Of a stretch of DNA of 64,000 nucleotides, positions 30,438 to 40,442 are shown piece after piece. The notes beneath the pieces are model-generated. The model did no database searches. It saw nothing but the letters and a program-made list of their open reading frames with translations, and was not told the DNA's origin. Position 1 is the first letter of the stretch. Each line of letters starts with the position of its first letter. The stretch covers positions 278,091 through 342,090 of the forward strand of contig NZ_LVJH01000003.1 in assembly GCF_001637205.1 (NCBI RefSeq), in the 5' to 3' direction. The DNA is from Paenibacillus glacialis. Its GTDB lineage: Bacteria; Bacillota; Bacilli; Paenibacillales; Paenibacillaceae. The translations under genes were made by a program, and so were the position numbers.

Positions 30438-30486
30438 CACATGACATTAACAATTCATCATGTTAATGCAATGGGGGTCTTTTTCT
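30438..30486 (+). terminator. Terminator after the kinase remnant
   Basis: ACATTAACA (30444-30452) pairs with TGTTAATG (30461-30468), followed by GGGGGTCTTTTTCTGTTG. Both stem and tail are closely related to the terminator at 17703-17755. Confidence 0.72.
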
Positions 30487-30604
30487 GTTGATAAAGATAT
30501 CCTTTTAATTCTTGAATTATGAAGTGATTTCCACATTATTTCTACACATTTATAGGGTAAAGTAGTAATCATTCGTGAGAAGAAATATTAAATTTGGGGG
30601 AATT

Positions 30605-31798
30605 ATGATGAAAAAGAGAGTAATCTTAGGCACTTTAACGTTACTTCTAAGTGTTGCCTTAACCGGCTGTCAATTAGGTGATAACGCTTCTACAGCTAAA
30701 TCTGATCAAGTAAATAACAGCGCAGTCGCACTACCTTGGATAGCTACCAAAAATACGACACGTGTGAATACATCTGATCCCATTGAGGCGGCAGTTGTGG
30801 TCTCCCGTACGCTTTGGACAGCTCAAGGTGAGAACAATAGACCTTCGAGTGTTGTGCTAACAGATGTGAGTAATTGGCAGATTGCAGCAGCAAGTGCCGA
30901 TTTAATCCATCATCCTAACAATGGCCCTATTCTTTATATCAATAAAGAGGGAGTTCCTACGGAAACCCTAAATGAACTGAAACGTTTGGATCCTAAGGGC
31001 GCTGAAGGAAATAATGGAATACAAGTGGTGCTAGTTGGTCCGATTGCTTCTAATGTGGAAGAACAATTAGGTTCTTTGAATCTAAAGGTAGATAGAATTG
31101 AAGGTGATGAGCCTGCGGCTGTGGCGCAAGCGATTGATTCCTATTATGGAAAGGCAGCTGGGGAACTACCCCAATCGGTTATTATTGGATCGATGGATGA
31201 TTCTGAGTATACGCTCCCTGCTGTAAATTGGATAGCGCATATGCCTGAGCCATTGCTCTATGTAACCAAAAGTGAAATTCCTAAGCCAACAATGGATGCA
31301 CTACAACAACGGAATGGAAAAGCCTCGATTTATGTACTAGGTCCTGAATCCGTGATATCGGCAAAAGTGGAGAATGAACTAAGAACATACGGATCGGTAA
31401 CTCGTATTTCTGGTAATGATCCATATGAGAATGCCATTGCTTTTGCACAGTTCAAGGATTCAACGAATCAATTCGGGTGGGGAATAACGGAGCCTGGCCA
31501 TAATTTATCCTTTTTGACGAAGGACTCTACGATGTTAGCTATTGCGGCAGCACCATTCTCTCATTTGGGGAAACATGCACCACTGATATTTACAGATACA
31601 AAGGGGATGCCGAATTCTGTTATGGCTTATACGATGTCTCTTCAGCCTAAATTTCAAAACTCGCCAGCAGAAGGACCTTACAATCATGCCTGGTTGACTG
31701 GCGATAGCAACACGATTTCTGATGGTGCGCAAAGTGAAATTGATGATATGTTGGAAATCACATCTGCTTCTGGAGAAAATACTCATTCTGGCCATTAA
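30605..31798 (+). CDS. Lipoprotein with cell-wall-binding-repeat-2-like domains
   Basis: About 397 residues. Lipoprotein signal with lipobox LTGC near residue 24. The mature part holds repeats of the CWB2 type (PF04122 style): NTSDPIEAAVVVSRTL, then VSNWQIAAASADL and IQVVLVGPIASNVEEQL, and again SVTRISGNDPYENAIAF. In Clostridioides such domains bind wall polymers; here a lipid-anchored envelope protein is inferred. The start at 30605 follows GGGGG; an upstream in-frame codon (30575) lacks a ribosome site. The His-rich tail ends HSGH. Confidence 0.78.
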   Translation: MMKKRVILGTLTLLLSVALTGCQLGDNASTAKSDQVNNSAVALPWIATKNTTRVNTSDPIEAAVVVSRTLWTAQGENNRPSSVVLTDVSNWQIAAASADLIHHPNNGPILYINKEGVPTETLNELKRLDPKGAEGNNGIQVVLVGPIASNVEEQLGSLNLKVDRIEGDEPAAVAQAIDSYYGKAAGELPQSVIIGSMDDSEYTLPAVNWIAHMPEPLLYVTKSEIPKPTMDALQQRNGKASIYVLGPESVISAKVENELRTYGSVTRISGNDPYENAIAFAQFKDSTNQFGWGITEPGHNLSFLTKDSTMLAIAAAPFSHLGKHAPLIFTDTKGMPNSVMAYTMSLQPKFQNSPAEGPYNHAWLTGDSNTISDGAQSEIDDMLEITSASGENTHSGH

Positions 31799-31992
31799 GA
31801 TTGCTCGGTTCTTTACAGAATAGAAATCAACAAGGACTTCGTAGCTTACTCAAGCTCACGAGGTTTTTGTTATGTACTCTTATTCGACAAAGAGTCCTAT
31901 ATTATAGATAAATCTACCATATTGAGGTAAAATGAGAATTGATAGTTTCTCATCTACTATATTTAGATTATTCATAGAATAGGAGACTGACC

Positions 31993-33243
31993 ATGAAACG
32001 ATTTGCTCAAATATTATTATGTTCTATCATCGCCGTAGGTGGCATGGCTGCTTTAAGTACCAGCACAAGTGAAGCAGCACCCAATCAATCCGGTAAGGTA
32101 AGTATTATGTTGGATGAATATCAACTTCCATTTCCGGTACAGCCAACGGTTAAGGATGGGACAACGATGGTTCCGTTTCGGGCCATATCTGAAGCACTTG
32201 GTGTTAAGGTTGTGTGGAATCAGGCTAAACAGGAAATTACAGCATCTAAGTCGGGTGCAGCTGGTACCAAACAAGTCGTACTCACGATGGGAAGTAAGAA
32301 TGCGGTAGTTGATGGTAGGATCGTAAAATTGATAGCCTCTCCGCAAACGGTAAACGGTAACACGTTGATCCCTTTAAGCTTTTTTAGTACTCAGTTTGGA
32401 GCAGTCGTCGCGTGGGATCAAGTGACAAAGACGGTATCCATTACATCGCCGAAAGAGGACATATATACAATGGGGTTTTATGCGTTGTCTTCATTTGACG
32501 AACGATCTATGATTCCTTCCTTTGATTCTGTTGCGTTTGGCTGGAGCCGAATTGATAAAGAGGGTCAGTTTACCACGGAGGGTAAGGAATATAGATGGCC
32601 GCAGGCAGCTGGAACTGTTACACCAGAATCCATTATTCAAGAAACGAACGAGCAGGGGACGACACCTTATCTGATGGTGTATTCGGTTGATGGAGGCTTG
32701 GAGCTTACCAAAAACTTAGAAGATAAGGAACTTCAGAACAAGACTATCACTTCCATCGTGGATACCGCTTCACAAAAAGGCTTTAAAGGGATCGTGCTCG
32801 ATCTAGAGGGTCTGGGTTGGAGCGGCGACAAAGCCAAAGCACGTTCGGACTACAACGCATTTATTAAGAACTTATCATTAAAGGCAGATCAAGTAGGTCT
32901 TAAGCTCAGCATCGTCCTTCATCCTTTGAACAGTGCATATTCGGGCTATGATTATAAGACGCTTGCGAGCCTCGCTGATGACTTGATTATTATGGGATAT
33001 GCTTATGAGGATGAGAAAAGTCCAGAACCACTTGCGAAGGTAGATGAGGCTATTCTTTTGGCATTAAAGGAAGTCGGTAAAGATAAGTTGATTCTAGGTA
33101 TATCTCTGGCTAGTGAGAACGAGCAATCGGTGAATGCCAAGATTGGACTTGCCAAACGTTATGGGCTTAAAGGAATTGCGATCTGGCGAATTGGGATTAT
33201 AGGGCAGGCAGCCTGGAATGAGATGAATACATCAGTCTTCTAG
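31993..33243 (+). CDS. Secreted GH18-like protein with copper-amine-oxidase stalk domain
   Basis: 416 residues. Signal peptide about 1-28, then a copper amine oxidase N-terminal-like domain (about 33-150, with VKDGTTMVPFRAISEALGVK), then a GH18-like TIM barrel from about 155. The barrel motif GIVLDLEGLGW resembles the catalytic DxE strand of glycoside hydrolase 18 proteins, and IIMGYAYED plus IAIWRIG match later strands. It probably acts on peptidoglycan or chitin-like glycans at the cell wall, as SleL/YaaH-related proteins do; the substrate is unverified. Confidence 0.8.
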   Translation: MKRFAQILLCSIIAVGGMAALSTSTSEAAPNQSGKVSIMLDEYQLPFPVQPTVKDGTTMVPFRAISEALGVKVVWNQAKQEITASKSGAAGTKQVVLTMGSKNAVVDGRIVKLIASPQTVNGNTLIPLSFFSTQFGAVVAWDQVTKTVSITSPKEDIYTMGFYALSSFDERSMIPSFDSVAFGWSRIDKEGQFTTEGKEYRWPQAAGTVTPESIIQETNEQGTTPYLMVYSVDGGLELTKNLEDKELQNKTITSIVDTASQKGFKGIVLDLEGLGWSGDKAKARSDYNAFIKNLSLKADQVGLKLSIVLHPLNSAYSGYDYKTLASLADDLIIMGYAYEDEKSPEPLAKVDEAILLALKEVGKDKLILGISLASENEQSVNAKIGLAKRYGLKGIAIWRIGIIGQAAWNEMNTSVF

Positions 33244-33268
33244 TAGAGAGACATTCGATATATTCATA

Positions 33269-33320
33269 GACCTAAGTAATTTCCTTGGTGTTATTTAGGG
33301 GAATCGCTTAGGTCATATTT
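33269..33320 (+). terminator. Hairpin after the GH18-like gene
   Basis: GACCTAAG (33269-33276) pairs with CTTAGGTC (33307-33314) around a long loop, then a weak T-rich tail. Confidence 0.45.
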
Positions 33321-33463
33321 ATGTAGCGCTTCCATCGAGAAATTGTAGTTTGATCTGCATTCTCTAATCTAAAGACATAGAACTGCAACTACATTTTTTA
33401 TCGATTTATTCCGATATGAATGTAGATATATGTTTTTTACTTCGAGAGAAAGGAGTAGGAATT

Positions 33464-34027
33464 ATGTTCAAACGTGTAGAAAGTAAAGGGGAGTTAGATC
33501 GGTTTAATAACATTTGGACAACCGTTTGGTTGGAAAAAGGATTTGATCTTGATTTTACCGAACAGGTCTTGGAACGGTTTGTAATCGTTACGGAGGAGGG
33601 TGACTATATAGGTACCTCCGAAATTAAGCCTTACAGTATTCACAATAGTGTGATCAATCAGACGGCGCCCTTTGCGGATCATCCAAAACTTATACATGCA
33701 GAAGGAGCGGTAGCTGAGATTGATAAGATTGCGGTGCTTAATCAATATCGAGGTCATAATATTGCAGATCTCCTATCAGGATCTATTCTATATGGAGAAG
33801 AAAAGAAAATACGATATTATGTGGCTATGATGGAGCCTGTATTTCTACGAGCCCTCCGTATTACGTTCCAAGTACCCTTCGAGAAGGTTGGAGGCAAAGT
33901 GTTTTATAAGGGTGATTATGTCGTACCCGTTATTATTGATTTAGAGGAAATGTATAATAATAAAAAACAGTATCCATGGATTACTTGTCCACAAGAGACA
34001 AGTCAAACACGGGAAACAATCAAATAA
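33464..34027 (+). CDS. GNAT-like acyltransferase
   Basis: 187 residues beginning [18 protein letters not shown]. The central [20 protein letters not shown] segment has the acetyl-CoA-binding R/Q-x-x-G-x-G/A pattern of GNAT proteins, and the C-terminal part contains the usual [20 protein letters not shown] ending, as in PEP-CTERM/acyl-homoserine-lactone-type GNATs. The start follows AAAGGAG; the longer in-frame reading from 33416 has no signal. Substrate unknown. The chemoreceptor gene follows after 25 bases on the same strand. Confidence 0.65.
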   Translation: MFKRVESKGELDRFNNIWTTVWLEKGFDLDFTEQVLERFVIVTEEGDYIGTSEIKPYSIHNSVINQTAPFADHPKLIHAEGAVAEIDKIAVLNQYRGHNIADLLSGSILYGEEKKIRYYVAMMEPVFLRALRITFQVPFEKVGGKVFYKGDYVVPVIIDLEEMYNNKKQYPWITCPQETSQTRETIK

Positions 34028-34052
34028 GCTTACAGTAAAGGAAGAGATATTC

Positions 34053-35537
34053 ATGGATGTATCAACGCTTTCAGAACTAAATAAACGTAATCGGTTGTTC
34101 ATTAAGATCTTGTGGGGAATGCTTGCACTTGGTATCGTTACGGATTTCGCCATTGGGCTAGATATTCAAATGATTCTAATGTTAGCAGGTTTGGGGTCAG
34201 TTGCATGTGGTATTGCGACTTTTATGACCTATCGTCAAATTGGAGTTCCATACATAAAATATTTTGTAGCGAGTATAATCACTTTAATCGTACTCTTTCT
34301 AATTGTCTCAGATCCTAAGCCTATTATTAGTACATATTTTTTAGTCTATGTTAATTTAGCATTAATGACGCTATATCAAGATCATAAGCCTATTATATTT
34401 AATGGAATTCTAGGTGCAGCTGTAAGTACATATCTGTTCATGGTCCCTTCATTACGAGAACAGTTGTTTCCTAGTGAATCCTTAGTCTATATCTACTTGT
34501 ATCTTGCATTTGCTACAGCTGCGCTTGCCTTCTCAGCTAAATTTAGTAAAAAATTGCAGCAACAGGTGGTAAAAGAGCAAGAGGAGACGCTTGTGGCTAA
34601 GAATACGGCGGATGCGTTACTTGAAAAGTTGAAAGGTTCTATCTTGATGCTGAACGAATTTAGTGAAAGACAACAAGAGAATGTTCGTGTTACAGGTAAC
34701 ATTTCTAAGGAAGTGACTCATACCTTCTCAGAAATGGCGGTAGCTATTGAGAGACAGACGGGCAACGTCATGAATGTAAGCGAGACGACTCACATCATCA
34801 AGGATGATGTGAAAGAGTTATTAGACGGAACGACACAATTGCAACAATATTCCGTGGATAATGCGGCTTTGACCGAGCAGAGTAGTACACAGATGGAAAT
34901 CTTATCTTCAGAAGTAGAAAGTGTAAGACAGATTATCGTTCATACCGTGGAGATCATGGAGCTTCTGAACAAGGAGAATGAACGTGTTAGCTCTATTGTT
35001 GGAACCATTAGCGATATTTCTGAACAGACGAATCTACTTGCACTTAATGCAGCTATTGAAGCAGCTCGTGCTGGTGAGCACGGTCAAGGGTTCGCAGTCG
35101 TATCGAATGAAGTTCGTAAGCTTGCGACAAGTTCACGTAATGCTGCGAATGAAATTGATGGGATTCTGTCTGGCATACGCAGTCAAATAAATGCAGTCGA
35201 TGTTCAGGTTCAACGTGGTCAGACGGCAGTGACAGAGAGCAGTAAGGTGTCGCAGGAGGTTCGACAGCTCATTTCGAGTATTAATGAGAACGCGGATCGA
35301 GTGAAGGTGCATTCTAACATTGTCGGTAATTCTGCGAACCGCCTTCATGAACGACAGTTGGGCATATCAGATGATATAACTAATATTGCCGCTACGACGC
35401 AGCAGAACATGGCAGCTGTGGAAGAAGTGTATGGAAGCATGGAAACACAGGATCACAAAATAGGTACTATCGTGGAAGATTACATTAAGTTGGATCAATT
35501 GATATCAGAATTGAAACAACTGGTCTCCACGCATTAA
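34053..35537 (+). CDS. Membrane-embedded chemoreceptor (MCP)
   Basis: 494 residues. About six transmembrane helices fill residues 14-170 with almost no extracellular domain; no clear HAMP follows. The signalling coiled coil has its tip at [20 protein letters not shown], which is near identical to the tip of the MCP at 15598-17661. This topology suggests sensing of membrane or energy state, or cooperation with another membrane sensor. The gene may be co-transcribed with the GNAT gene. Confidence 0.85.
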   Translation: MDVSTLSELNKRNRLFIKILWGMLALGIVTDFAIGLDIQMILMLAGLGSVACGIATFMTYRQIGVPYIKYFVASIITLIVLFLIVSDPKPIISTYFLVYVNLALMTLYQDHKPIIFNGILGAAVSTYLFMVPSLREQLFPSESLVYIYLYLAFATAALAFSAKFSKKLQQQVVKEQEETLVAKNTADALLEKLKGSILMLNEFSERQQENVRVTGNISKEVTHTFSEMAVAIERQTGNVMNVSETTHIIKDDVKELLDGTTQLQQYSVDNAALTEQSSTQMEILSSEVESVRQIIVHTVEIMELLNKENERVSSIVGTISDISEQTNLLALNAAIEAARAGEHGQGFAVVSNEVRKLATSSRNAANEIDGILSGIRSQINAVDVQVQRGQTAVTESSKVSQEVRQLISSINENADRVKVHSNIVGNSANRLHERQLGISDDITNIAATTQQNMAAVEEVYGSMETQDHKIGTIVEDYIKLDQLISELKQLVSTH

Positions 35538-35556
35538 CATAGTCATAAGAATATGA

Positions 35557-35600
35557 AAGAGCCCTACTAGACCATTGATTCGTCTAGCAGGGCTCTTTGT
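35557..35600. terminator. Strong terminator (bidirectional)
   Basis: AAAGAGCCCTACTAGAC (35557-35573) pairs with GTCTAGCAGGGCTCTTT (35582-35598), with one internal mismatch. It serves the chemoreceptor and, on the other strand, uppP. Confidence 0.9.
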
Positions 35601-35615
35601 TATGCTATTAATAGT

Positions 35616-36431
35616 TTATAACATGAATATCAATATGAATGCACTTAAGAGAAAGCAATACCACGAGAAGTACTTCAATTGACCACGCTCCATAATGCCC
35701 ATGAACCATTTCATAGAGAAGTAGGAAGTAACAAGTGAGCATATGAAGGCTAGTGTGTAGGGAAGAGCTAATGTGCCTATTAGAGGGTCATGGATAAGGT
35801 TAGATCCTTCAAGAATCATACTGCCGACACTTATAGGGATATATAGAAAGAATGAGAATTTGAGAGCAGTTGATTGCTTGAGTCCGAGTCCCATACCCGC
35901 TACAATCGTAGCTCCAGATCGACTGATTCCAGGAATCAAGGCAACGGTCTGCGCAAGTCCAATGATGATAGCATCTTTCAATTTGAGTCCTGCTTCATTC
36001 TTACGCCCGCGTAGATTACGTATCAACCATAGCGCAATACCAGTAATAAAGAGTGAAATAGCGATGGTCAGCATTCCTTTAAAGACATTAGAGATGAGAT
36101 CATTGAACAGAAATCCGACCAGCCCTGCAGGGATGGTTGCAATAATGAGATAAAGGATGAAGTGGAAATCTTTTTTGTATTGTTCTTCTTTTTTGATTAG
36201 GAATAAATATCCGTGTTTAATTAACTGTATTAAATCTTTCTTGTATATAAGTAGAATGGCTAACAGTGAAGCGAAATTGACGAGCACCTCAAACCCTAAC
36301 CCTTCAATTTCTAATCCGAAAAGATTTTGCACAATGATAACATGAGCACTGGAGGATACAGGAATAGGTTCAGTAATACCTTGTACTAAGCCTAAGAAGG
36401 CATATTTCAGCAAATTTATGAAATCATTCAT
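35616..36431 (-). CDS. uppP: Undecaprenyl-diphosphatase UppP (BacA)
   Basis: 271-residue polytopic membrane enzyme that dephosphorylates undecaprenyl diphosphate for cell-wall lipid recycling and gives bacitracin tolerance. The two active-site motifs are visible: EPIPVSSSAH near the N-terminus (consensus E-x-x-P-x-S-S-x-x-H) and the PGISRSGATI motif. The ATG at 36431 follows GAGGTG; a long upstream in-frame extension would be part of the DUF1836 gene on the same strand and is not used. The DUF1836 gene lies immediately upstream, likely co-transcribed. Confidence 0.93.
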   Translation of the reverse strand: MNDFINLLKYAFLGLVQGITEPIPVSSSAHVIIVQNLFGLEIEGLGFEVLVNFASLLAILLIYKKDLIQLIKHGYLFLIKKEEQYKKDFHFILYLIIATIPAGLVGFLFNDLISNVFKGMLTIAISLFITGIALWLIRNLRGRKNEAGLKLKDAIIIGLAQTVALIPGISRSGATIVAGMGLGLKQSTALKFSFFLYIPISVGSMILEGSNLIHDPLIGTLALPYTLAFICSLVTSYFSMKWFMGIMERGQLKYFSWYCFLLSAFILIFML

Positions 36432-36448
36432 AGTTGTATAACACCTCG

Positions 36449-37180
36449 TTATTGAAGATTGTGAAGAAATAGCATGCCGTGGACATAACGGCGTGAGAGA
36501 GACTGGAAGCAGGATGTGTGAACAGATGTTAAGGCTACATGGATGGCGGTTTGTAACGTTTCTTTGTGTTCGGCTGAGAGATCTGTTGTGTGCGCGACAT
36601 GCTCTTTGGCTGCCACAGTAATCATCTGATCCCATTTATGGACGAAGTCTGAGCGTGCATCTATGCAATTGCGGTAACGTTCATCAAGTTCCTCAAATAA
36701 TTTAGCATAGGAGGAATAGAAATCAAGGGGTTGAATCAGTTCAAATACAATGTGACAGAACTTACGGATCGTGTCGTAATCCAATGTTGATCTAAGATCT
36801 TCAATGATGAAGAATAGAGCAACTTGTTGTAACGAATACTTCTTACCTTCTTCAGCATGACCAATGAAATCTTTGAAATCTCGTTTAACCCAATTTTGAA
36901 TAGAAGTAATGGAGAAATGAGTGTATTCAATTTGCGATCCTAAGGACACAATATCATGAAGAGAAAAAGAGGGATGAGCATCTGACTTAATCATTTTCTC
37001 TATAATGGATGGAAATGAAGTTGAGATGAAGGCAGACATGGATGTACCTTGTGCCAATTCTCGTTCGTGGTTTTCTCTCCAGATGTCTTGTATGACGGTT
37101 CGTGGGGAGCTTGTTGCATCAACTTGTAGAGAAAGTAACAAGCAAGACATAGCTTTACGAGTAAATGTTAGAGTTTCCAT
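36449..37180 (-). CDS. DUF1836 family protein
   Basis: 243 residues. The central region with SLHDIVSLGSQIEYTHFSIT, IQNWVKRDFKDF and KKYSLQQVALFFIIEDLRST is typical of DUF1836, a putative helix-turn-helix (MerR-like) family. Start at 37180 follows AAAGGTG. Upstream of uppP by 17 bases on the same strand. Function not established. Confidence 0.8.
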   Translation of the reverse strand: METLTFTRKAMSCLLLSLQVDATSSPRTVIQDIWRENHERELAQGTSMSAFISTSFPSIIEKMIKSDAHPSFSLHDIVSLGSQIEYTHFSITSIQNWVKRDFKDFIGHAEEGKKYSLQQVALFFIIEDLRSTLDYDTIRKFCHIVFELIQPLDFYSSYAKLFEELDERYRNCIDARSDFVHKWDQMITVAAKEHVAHTTDLSAEHKETLQTAIHVALTSVHTSCFQSLSRRYVHGMLFLHNLQ

Positions 37181-37421
37181 AGCGACACCTTTCTATAATG
37201 AATAGTTCATCCGAACTTATCATAAAATGATTATGCGGTTGTGTCAAAACGATATACTGAAAGAGATTGTCCTCTGGTGTTTCGTTAATGAGCGGAAATA
37301 GTCGAATTTCACCTTGTATTCGCTTTATAGCCGTTTGATAACCTAGAGTGGGACATTATATAATTAGTTCATAAGAACTGTTTGATTGAACGGTTCAACA
37401 ATCACGAAGAAGGAGCTTGAT

Positions 37422-38732
37422 ATGGTACTGAATTTATTTTTGGTGGCTGTACTGATTATACTTACCGCGTTTTTCGTTGCTACGGAGTTTGCGATCATTA
37501 AAATTCGTCCTAGTAGAGTAAATCAAATGGTTATGGAAGGTAAGAAGAACGCGCTGGCAGTTCAGAAGGTTACAAGTAATTTGGATGGATATTTATCAGC
37601 CTGTCAGCTTGGTATTACAATTACTGCTCTGGGACTGGGTTGGTTGGGTGAACCTACAGTAGAGAAGATATTATTCCCATTGTTCGAACAACTTGGCATT
37701 GGCCAAAGCACAGGACATATTCTTGCCTTTATTATTGCGTTCGTGTCGATAACGTTCCTTCATGTCGTGTTAGGTGAACTAGCTCCAAAGACGCTCGCGA
37801 TTCAAAAGGCAGAACAAATCGCAGTTCTTACTGCTCCTATTATTATTGTTTTTAATAAAGTTATGTATCCCTTCATATGGTTATTAAATGGTTCAGCGAA
37901 TGCTTTCGTAAGAATGTTCGGTATTATGCCAGCAAGCGAGCATGACGAGGCTCATTCAGAGGAAGAGATTCAAATCATTTTATCTGAGAGCTATGAGAGC
38001 GGGAAAATCAACAAAACAGAATATGGATATGTGAGTCGGATCTTTGCATTTGATGATTTATTAGCAAGAGAGATCATGGTCCCTCGTACAGATATGGTGT
38101 GTTTAGATGTAAATCAAACACTTGAAGAGAATATAGCTATTGTAAAATCAGAACAATACACTCGCTTTTTGGTTACCAAGGGGAGTAAAGATAATATCAT
38201 TGGTTTCGTAAATACAAAAAAGTTTTTCTTGAAATACGATAGTAGCAATCCTGATTTTGATTTTAATACGTTGATTCAACCTGTTATGACCGTGCCGGAA
38301 AGTTTACCTGTTAAATCACTCTTGTTGAAGATGCAGGATCAACATGTACACATTGCTCTTTTGTTAGATGAGTATGGTGGGACATCAGGATTAGTTACGA
38401 TCGAAGATATATTGGAGGAAATTGTCGGTGAGATCCGTGATGAATTTGATATAGATGAGAAGAAGCCTATCGAAAAAATAGAGGATCATCGTTACCTAGT
38501 TGAAGGTAACACTTCTATTGATGATATTAACTTGCAGCTCGGAGTGAATATTGAACATGAAGATGTTGATTCCATTGGGGGTTGGTTGTATAGTCGACAA
38601 CCGGAACTTCCCAAAGGTATTGCTTGGCAATCTAACGAACTGACGTTCATTATTCGAGAAAAAGATAAAAATCGTATTCGTAAAATTGAGATTATTCGTG
38701 AGAATGTCGAAAAAGAAGAAAGCGAACTATAA
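37422..38732 (+). CDS. CNNM/CorC-type hemolysin-family transporter
   Basis: 436 residues. N-terminal DUF21/CNNM transmembrane domain (about 1-190: residues LNLFLVAVLIILTAFFVATE), then two CBS domains (about 200-335, with MVPRTDMVCLD and LDEYGGTSGLVTIEDILEEI) and a CorC/HlyC domain at the end. Members export magnesium or other divalent ions. The ATG at 37422 follows AAGAAGGAG; the in-frame 37386 start lacks one. Followed by two terminators. Confidence 0.93.
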   Translation: MVLNLFLVAVLIILTAFFVATEFAIIKIRPSRVNQMVMEGKKNALAVQKVTSNLDGYLSACQLGITITALGLGWLGEPTVEKILFPLFEQLGIGQSTGHILAFIIAFVSITFLHVVLGELAPKTLAIQKAEQIAVLTAPIIIVFNKVMYPFIWLLNGSANAFVRMFGIMPASEHDEAHSEEEIQIILSESYESGKINKTEYGYVSRIFAFDDLLAREIMVPRTDMVCLDVNQTLEENIAIVKSEQYTRFLVTKGSKDNIIGFVNTKKFFLKYDSSNPDFDFNTLIQPVMTVPESLPVKSLLLKMQDQHVHIALLLDEYGGTSGLVTIEDILEEIVGEIRDEFDIDEKKPIEKIEDHRYLVEGNTSIDDINLQLGVNIEHEDVDSIGGWLYSRQPELPKGIAWQSNELTFIIREKDKNRIRKIEIIRENVEKEESEL

Positions 38733-38737
38733 GGAAA

Positions 38738-38764
38738 TGGGGAGCTATTTAGGCTCCTCATTTT
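38738..38764 (+). terminator. Terminator after CNNM gene
   Basis: GGGGAGC (38739-38745) pairs with GCTCCTC (38753-38759) around TATTTAG, followed by T residues. Confidence 0.7.
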
Positions 38765-38837
38765 GGCTACGATACCAGATGTGTTCGGACCTCATTTAGA
38801 AGGCAATGTTGTTTTGCGTAAGATTTTGAGATAGCGT

Positions 38838-38881
38838 AGAGCCCTATGGATCAGTGAGTTGATCTGGAGGGTTCTTTTTTT
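38838..38881 (+). terminator. Second terminator downstream
   Basis: AGAGCCCT...GGATCA (38838-38852) pairs with TGATCTGGAGGGTTCT (38860-38875), followed by eight T. Confidence 0.7.
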
Positions 38882-38979
38882 TGCAAATTATAACACTATA
38901 AGTATCCAAATGAATTCTTAATTGGTATTATAAGGGTGTGTTAGGTGTGCGCAAAAAAAAGCTATGAGGGGATTATAAT

Positions 38980-39525
38980 ATGAATTGGATCATATACATG
39001 ATTATAGGATGTGAAATTGCCTTTTGGGTATTCATCTTACTCGGTTTAACATGTAGATATATTTTGAAGTTGGAGAAGTTAGGAATTCTATTATTAGTAT
39101 GCACACCGGTTACTGATCTTATCTTATTAATTGTGACAGGCGTTGATTTATATAATGGTACGATAGCGACTACGGCTCATGCGCTTGCAGCTGTATACAT
39201 TGGTGTGTCTATTGGATTTGGTAAAAGCATGATTGCGTGGGTAGATATACGGTTTAAATATTACGTCACGAAACAAGGTGTAGCGCCTAATAAATTAACA
39301 GGAATGGAACATGCAAAGCACTATTCAAAAGGATTTGTGAGGCACATGGTAGCCTATGTCATAGGATGTGGTCTTATTATGGGCATGGTTTATATTATTA
39401 ATGATCCAGCTCGCACAGAGGCACTAAGTAATATGATGAAGACTTGGAGTATCATCCTAGGTGTGGATCTGATGATTACAGCTAGTTATTTCATTTCGCC
39501 TCGTAAGGAGAAACGCAAACGTTAG
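38980..39525 (+). CDS. YmcC-like integral membrane protein
   Basis: 181 residues with about five transmembrane helices beginning MNWIIYMIIGCEIAFWVF, followed by LGLTCRYILKLEKLGILLLV. The sequence matches my memory of Bacillus subtilis YmcC and relatives, which have the same GCEIAFW and VYIGVSIGFGKSMI segments. Function unknown. It is isolated, between two terminators. Confidence 0.7.
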   Translation: MNWIIYMIIGCEIAFWVFILLGLTCRYILKLEKLGILLLVCTPVTDLILLIVTGVDLYNGTIATTAHALAAVYIGVSIGFGKSMIAWVDIRFKYYVTKQGVAPNKLTGMEHAKHYSKGFVRHMVAYVIGCGLIMGMVYIINDPARTEALSNMMKTWSIILGVDLMITASYFISPRKEKRKR

Positions 39526-39548
39526 GTATTTCTCTATAAATGTATAGT

Positions 39549-39591
39549 AAATACGCTACTTAGCCGAATATAAGCTAGGTAGCGTATTTTT
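39549..39591. terminator. Bidirectional terminator
   Basis: AAATACGCTACTTAGC (39549-39564) pairs with GCTAGGTAGCGTATTT (39574-39589), one mismatch, T tract on both sides. It separates the YmcC-like gene from dedA. Confidence 0.85.
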
Positions 39592-39640
39592 GTTTGAGCG
39601 TGACATCATGAATGCGATAGAGTCTATGTGTGATATAAGA

Positions 39641-40252
39641 CTACGCCTTTTTTCTACTTCTTCGAATCCAAAAATACAATGCAGTAACGATAGCAACGGC
39701 GATGATTGCATAAGCGACATTGGAATACACATCCATATACTCGACGACTTTCTCCCAATTGTCTCCAACAGCGGCACCCACCAATACAAGAGCGATATTC
39801 CATATTACACTGCCGGCTATTGTGAAGAGTAGAAATAGCCCGAATTTCATTTTAGCCATGCCTGCTGGGATTGAAATAAGACTGCGAATTAAAGGAATCA
39901 TCCGGCAAAAGAACACCGTCCAATATCCGTAGCGCTCGAACCAGGCATCTGCTTTGTGGATGTCTTCTTTCTTTACACGGAGGTATCGTCCAAAGCGGTC
40001 GATGATAGCTTCTAATCTATCTACATTAAGTAGATAACCAATACCATATAGAATAATGGCACCAACCGTAGATCCGAGTGTTGCTACCGCAATGACGCCA
40101 GTAACCGTCAAATCAGAATGGGTTGTCATAAACCCCCCGAAGGTAAGAATGACTTCAGATGGAATCGGAGGGAATATGTTTTCTAACGCGATAAGTAGAA
40201 ATATCCCCCAATATCCGTATTGTTCCATGAAACTCGTAATCCAATTTTCCAT
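39641..40252 (-). CDS. DedA family membrane protein
   Basis: 203 residues; characteristic ENIFPPIPSEVILTFGG near the N-terminus and FFCRMIPLIRSLISIPAGMA in the central region. DedA proteins are polytopic; recent work links some family members to undecaprenyl phosphate recycling or envelope lipid flipping. Start follows GGAGG. Monocistronic. Confidence 0.9.
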   Translation of the reverse strand: MENWITSFMEQYGYWGIFLLIALENIFPPIPSEVILTFGGFMTTHSDLTVTGVIAVATLGSTVGAIILYGIGYLLNVDRLEAIIDRFGRYLRVKKEDIHKADAWFERYGYWTVFFCRMIPLIRSLISIPAGMAKMKFGLFLLFTIAGSVIWNIALVLVGAAVGDNWEKVVEYMDVYSNVAYAIIAVAIVTALYFWIRRSRKKA

Positions 40253-40442
40253 GTGGAAGATCCTCCAAGTAATTGATAGCTAGTTTTCAATAGTATAACT
40301 GAAATATTCATAATCTGAAAATTTGGGTGTAATCATAAGGGAGTGAATTGCTTTTATTCCGGTCCTATGACATAATGAAACGTTAGCTCATGTTTAAATA
40401 TTGGGCTTTTTTGCAATAAACTTCATGGAGGTAAACAATATA